This document shows, piece by piece, positions 61,172 to 64,000 of a stretch of 64,000 nt of DNA. Made by a program: the position numbers and the translations under genes. Numbering within the stretch: the stretch's first letter is position 1; each line of letters opens with the position of its first letter. Source of the DNA: JABSQH01 sp039177505 (GTDB lineage: Bacteria > Actinomycetota > Acidimicrobiia > Acidimicrobiales > Ilumatobacteraceae). Location of the stretch: assembly GCA_039177505.1 (NCBI GenBank), contig JBCDFR010000003.1, positions 47,192 to 111,191 on the forward strand. Direction: 5' to 3'. The notes beneath the pieces are model-generated. The model was not told the DNA's origin. It ran no database searches and worked only from the letters and a program-made list of their open reading frames with translations.

Positions 61172-62635
61172 CTATCGCGTCCGCTTCTGGTTGAGCAAGA
61201 TGTTGACTGCTTTGCCGTCGGCCTGACCCTTCGAGGCCTTCATCACCGCGCCGACCAGTGCCCCCGCCGCCCTCTTCTCGCCGGCACAGAACTTGGCCCA
61301 GGCGTCGGGTTGCGCTTCGATCGCGGCGTCGACCATGGCCTCGAGTTCGCTGGTGTCCATCGCCTCGAAGCCCTTGTCGGCTGCGATCGCCCGCGGGTCG
61401 CCGCCGTCGCTGTCAACAAGCGCGGCGAGGATCTCCTTGGCCTGGGTGGCGGTGATCTCCCCGGCCGTTTCCATCTTCGTCAGCTCGGCGAGGTCATTCG
61501 CCGGAACCGCCGGCTCCGTGCCCGCTTCAGCGTACGCCTCCTTCACGTGCACCGTGGCGCGAGCGGGGTCGCCGCCTACCTCGCCCACCGCCAGCACATA
61601 GTCATCCTGACCTCGATCGACCACCACACGCACGGCCTCGGCGTCCGGTGTCATTCCGACCGCGTCGGCCAACCGCTGCCGACGCGCGGCAGGGAGCATG
61701 GGCAGCGATGCGCGCACGCTGTCGATCCATGCGTCGTCGGGATCGACCACGACGAGGTCGGGTTCGAGGAAGTAGCGATAGTCGTCTGCGTCTTCCTTGC
61801 TCCGCAGCGTGTGAGTGCGGCCGTCGTTCTCGTCCCAGTGACGCGTCTCTTGGCGCACCGCGTCGCCGACGTCGAGCAGGGCGACTTGGCGGCGGGCCTC
61901 GTAGTCGATGGCGCGACCGACCGAGCGAACGCTGTTGAGGTTCTTGATCTCACAGCGCGTGCCCAGCTCGGTACCCGGTCGCCGCACACTCACGTTGGCA
62001 TCGACACGCATCGAGCCCTCTTCCATCTTGGCGTCCGACGCGCCGACGGCCACGAGGATGGCGCGCAACTCGCTGACGTACTCGCGGGCTTGTTCGGGTG
62101 AGCGCATGTCGGGTCGGCTGACGATCTCAACCAACGGGATTCCGGCGCGGTTGAAGTCGATCAGCGAGTGTTCGCTGCCGTGGATCCGGCCACCGGCGCC
62201 GCCCACGTGCGTGGATTTGCCCGTGTCTTCTTCGAGGTGGGCCCGCTCGATCTCGATACGCAACCCATCAGCGATGTCGAGCCAACCGTCGACGCAGATC
62301 GGCTCGTCGTACTGGCTGATCTGATACGCCTTGGGCATGTCGGGGTAGAAGTAGTTCTTGCGAGCAAAGGTCGACCGCTGGATTGTGCAGTTCAAAGCCA
62401 TGCCGAGCCGCATCGCCTGCTCGACCGCCGCTCGGTTGAGCACCGGGAGCGCGCCGGGGAGCCCGAGTGTGACCGGATCGATGTTGGTATTTGGCTCGTC
62501 GCCGAATCGATGCGGTGATGCCGAGAACAGCTTGGTCGCCGTGTCGAGCTCGACATGGACCTCGAGACCAACCACCATCTCGTAGCCCTCGTACTCCCAG
62601 CGTGCGGCGTGGTCGGTGGTCGTCGTGTCGGTCAC
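61172..62635 (-). CDS. gatB: Aspartyl/glutamyl-tRNA(Asn/Gln) amidotransferase subunit B
   Basis: The tRNA-binding kinase subunit of GatCAB, which converts misacylated Glu-tRNA(Gln) and Asp-tRNA(Asn) to the amidated forms. The 487-residue product has EMVVGLEVHVELDTATKLFSASP, LGLPGALPVLNRAAVEQAMRLGMALNC, FARKNYFYPDMPKAYQISQYDEPI, and the YqeY-like C-terminal helical domain. GTG 62635 has TAGCCT 7 nt upstream. gatA lies 0.85 kb upstream on the same strand, but a plus-strand AlkD gene sits between them. Confidence 0.95.
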   Translation of the reverse strand: MTDTTTTDHAARWEYEGYEMVVGLEVHVELDTATKLFSASPHRFGDEPNTNIDPVTLGLPGALPVLNRAAVEQAMRLGMALNCTIQRSTFARKNYFYPDMPKAYQISQYDEPICVDGWLDIADGLRIEIERAHLEEDTGKSTHVGGAGGRIHGSEHSLIDFNRAGIPLVEIVSRPDMRSPEQAREYVSELRAILVAVGASDAKMEEGSMRVDANVSVRRPGTELGTRCEIKNLNSVRSVGRAIDYEARRQVALLDVGDAVRQETRHWDENDGRTHTLRSKEDADDYRYFLEPDLVVVDPDDAWIDSVRASLPMLPAARRQRLADAVGMTPDAEAVRVVVDRGQDDYVLAVGEVGGDPARATVHVKEAYAEAGTEPAVPANDLAELTKMETAGEITATQAKEILAALVDSDGGDPRAIAADKGFEAMDTSELEAMVDAAIEAQPDAWAKFCAGEKRAAGALVGAVMKASKGQADGKAVNILLNQKRTR

Positions 62636-62677
62636 GACGGCGAGGCTAGCGACGGGGCCCGCGCGACACTTCGTGGA

Positions 62678-63382
62678 ATGAACCCTGCCGATGCGTACGC
62701 AATGAGCCGGGTGGCACTGGCCGCGATTGCCGACCCCGCGCGCAGCGAACAGATGGCGCGCTATATGCGCGATCAGTTCGCGTTCTTCGGCGTCGGCTCA
62801 CCGGACCGCAAACAGGCGACCGCCGACGTCGTCAGGTCGGCGCGCCGCGCCGAGGCCGACGAGTTGCTCGACTTTGCGACCCGTTGCTGGGAGGCCGCCG
62901 AGCGCGAGCTGCAGTACGTCGCCACCGATGCGTTGCGTGCCGGGGCAAATCGGTTCACGCCAGAGCATCTGGACGACCTTGCGGAGTTGATCAGCACCAA
63001 GTCGTGGTGGGATACCGTCGATGCACTCGCTCCGCACCCGGTCGGCTCGGTCGTCGAGCGACATCCCGATGCCGGCAGCGAGATGGACCGATGGGCCGGT
63101 AGCGACGACATCTGGATCGCCCGCAGCGCCATCCTCCATCAACTGCGCTACAAGGCCCGCACCAACGAGGCGCGGCTGTTCCGCTACAGCGTGCAACGCG
63201 CCGGCGACACTGAGTTCTTCATTCGCAAAGCGATCGGCTGGGCGCTGCGCGAGTACTCCAAGGTCGCCCCCGACGCGGTCACTGCCTTTGTCACCGAGCA
63301 CGAACACGAACTCTCCGGCCTCACCGTGCGCGAAGCCCGAAAACATCTCGACCGCAAGAGGCGTGAGATGCCCCACCGGTGA
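62678..63382 (+). CDS. DNA alkylation repair protein, AlkD-like (HEAT-repeat fold)
   Basis: A 234-residue all-helical protein of the AlkD/ALKBH-independent glycosylase family, which excises bulky or charged alkylated bases without base flipping. Visible blocks: MARYMRDQFAFFGVGSPDRKQ, DTVDALAPHPVG with the SWWDTVD segment (Trp and Asp of the AlkD active region), and the FIRKAIGWALREYSKVAPDAVTAFV motif near residue 185. ATG 62678 has GACACT 7 nt upstream. It is inserted, on the opposite strand, between gatA and gatB. Confidence 0.9.
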   Translation: MNPADAYAMSRVALAAIADPARSEQMARYMRDQFAFFGVGSPDRKQATADVVRSARRAEADELLDFATRCWEAAERELQYVATDALRAGANRFTPEHLDDLAELISTKSWWDTVDALAPHPVGSVVERHPDAGSEMDRWAGSDDIWIARSAILHQLRYKARTNEARLFRYSVQRAGDTEFFIRKAIGWALREYSKVAPDAVTAFVTEHEHELSGLTVREARKHLDRKRREMPHR

Positions 63383-63479
63383 GGGAAACGGCCCTCTGTG
63401 GGCCGCTTCGCTCACCGGAGAAAGAGCTGCGCCACCACCGGTGAGGGAAACGGCCCTCTGTGGGCCGTTTGGCTCACCG
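63377..63479 (+). repeat. Tandem doublet of the 41-bp palindromic repeat (locus 2)
   Basis: Two copies at 63377-63417 and 63439-63479, again 62 bp apart. Both share CGGTGAGGGAAACGGCCCTC...GTGGGCC...CTCACCG with locus 1; the stem has one mismatch in the first copy and more in the second (TTTGGCTCACCG). The first copy overlaps the last bases of the AlkD gene, and the second ends 8 bp before the gatA stop, so the pair lies between two convergent genes. Confidence 0.85.
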
Positions 63480-63487
63480 CAGGGCGA

Positions 63488-64000
63488 TCAGGCGGGAGCG
63501 CGGCGTTCGAGTTCGGCGGCAACTTGGAACATGCGTGCGTCTTGCAGGGCTGGTGCGATGACTTGCACGCCGACGGGGAGGCCGTCGGCGCCGACGCCGA
63601 ACGGGACGCTCATCGCTGGTTCGCCGGTGAGGTTGGCCGGGATCGTGTACGTATCGCAGAGGTACATCGACATCGGATCGGCCGTCTTGTCGCCGGCGCG
63701 AAACGCCACGCTCGGTGACGCGGGCGTGATCAAGGCGTCGACCTGCGCGTAGGCGGCGGCGAAGTCCTGCGTGATCCGACGGCGCACCTTGAGGGCGCGG
63801 CCGTAGTAGGCGTCGTAGTACCCGGCCGACAGGGCATACGTGCCGAGCATGATGCGTCGCTTGACCTCAGCGCCGAAGCCCTCGGTGCGGGTGGCGATGT
63901 ACATCGCATTCGTGTCGGGCGCGTCGGTGCGCATGCCGAAGCGCACGCCGTCATAACGGGCGAGGTTGGAGGACGCCTCCGCCGGGGCAATCACGTAATA
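63488..64000 (-). CDS. gatA: Aspartyl/glutamyl-tRNA amidotransferase subunit A, C-terminal part (cut by window edge)
   Basis: The amidase subunit of GatCAB, which releases ammonia from glutamine for the transamidation. Only the last 170 residues are in the window; the frame is open to the right edge and begins YYVIAPAEASSNLARYDGVRFG, a highly conserved GatA block after the catalytic Ser-Ser-Lys triad (not visible here). GYYDAYYGRALKVRRRI, DALITPASPSVAF, IPANLTGEPAMSVPFG and the C-terminal GLPVGVQVIAPALQDARM are typical. The gene would continue upstream beyond position 64000. Confidence 0.94.
   Translation of the reverse strand, partial: YYVIAPAEASSNLARYDGVRFGMRTDAPDTNAMYIATRTEGFGAEVKRRIMLGTYALSAGYYDAYYGRALKVRRRITQDFAAAYAQVDALITPASPSVAFRAGDKTADPMSMYLCDTYTIPANLTGEPAMSVPFGVGADGLPVGVQVIAPALQDARMFQVAAELERRAPA

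Noticed and set aside
1..64000. tRNA genes, CRISPR arrays, insertion sequences, integrases or phage genes
   Set aside because: I found no cloverleaf, no regular repeat-spacer array and no transposase or integrase motif; the repeats seen are short palindromes and one minisatellite.

Overview
This 64 kb window is high-GC bacterial chromosome from an actinobacterium. It most resembles marine Acidimicrobiia of the Ilumatobacter type; this is inferred from gene content and style, not from a marker gene. The supporting signs are a mycothiol-type maleylpyruvate isomerase, an actinobacterial inositol-phosphate synthase, a luciferase-like (LLM) oxidoreductase, a dense two-strand gene layout with many 4-bp start/stop overlaps, and many genes that look leaderless: a YAnnnT -10 hexamer lies 6-8 nt before the start codon. 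I see no tRNA, rRNA, CRISPR array, prophage, transposase or plasmid gene.

Layout. 1-6.5 kb: a truncated Baeyer-Villiger monooxygenase, a SRPBCC protein, an AcuI-like reductase with an HxlR regulator, a frameshifted lipoprotein gene, a MOSC/LLM pair and a TauE-type permease. 6.5-13 kb: a secreted DUF3048 protein with three internal repeats, then a TPP riboswitch driving a fully coupled thiamine operon (thiN-thiB-thiP-thiQ). 13-16.5 kb: a lipoprotein, a WXG100-like small protein coupled to a large helical protein, and a mycothiol-dependent isomerase. 16.6-24.9 kb: gnd-zwf, a DMT permease, LtrA, an FMN reductase coupled to an alpha/beta hydrolase without a visible catalytic His, and an OafA-type acyltransferase. 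24.8-30 kb: cobalamin genes in two divergent blocks (cobC-cobD and cobO-cobU-cobT-cobS). 30-36 kb: a DUF368 undecaprenyl-phosphate translocase, an aspartate-type aminotransferase, serC, a PAC2 protein and metY. 36-40.7 kb: a four-gene siderophore ABC importer and a TlpA-like lipoprotein. 40.8-45.4 kb: ilvB-ilvN-ilvC behind a branched-chain leader peptide and attenuator, then folD. 45.4-49.4 kb: a tandem DUF427 protein coupled to an unusual Calx-beta/STAND-ATPase/TPR protein. 49.5-64 kb: ino1 divergent from a LysR gene, a VOC protein, 5-formyl-THF cyclo-ligase, flavin reductase, DUF3054 protein, bcp, DUF4234 protein, a class C serine hydrolase, ilvD, a KhtT/KhtU-like pair, an acyl-CoA dehydrogenase, gatB, an AlkD-like gene and the 3' part of gatA.

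The genes form several complete metabolic modules: thiamine salvage and uptake, late cobalamin assembly, branched-chain amino-acid synthesis (ilvBNC plus a distant ilvD), the entry to the pentose phosphate pathway, and serine/methionine synthesis.

The features most worth following up are the Calx-beta/STAND fusion, a 37-nt double-hairpin element at both ends of the cobOUTS cassette, tandem doublets of a 41-bp palindromic repeat with an identical 62-bp spacing at two distant loci, the ilvB leader peptide (with the residues ALVVLIR), the WXG100-like pair, and the compact leaderless promoter architecture.
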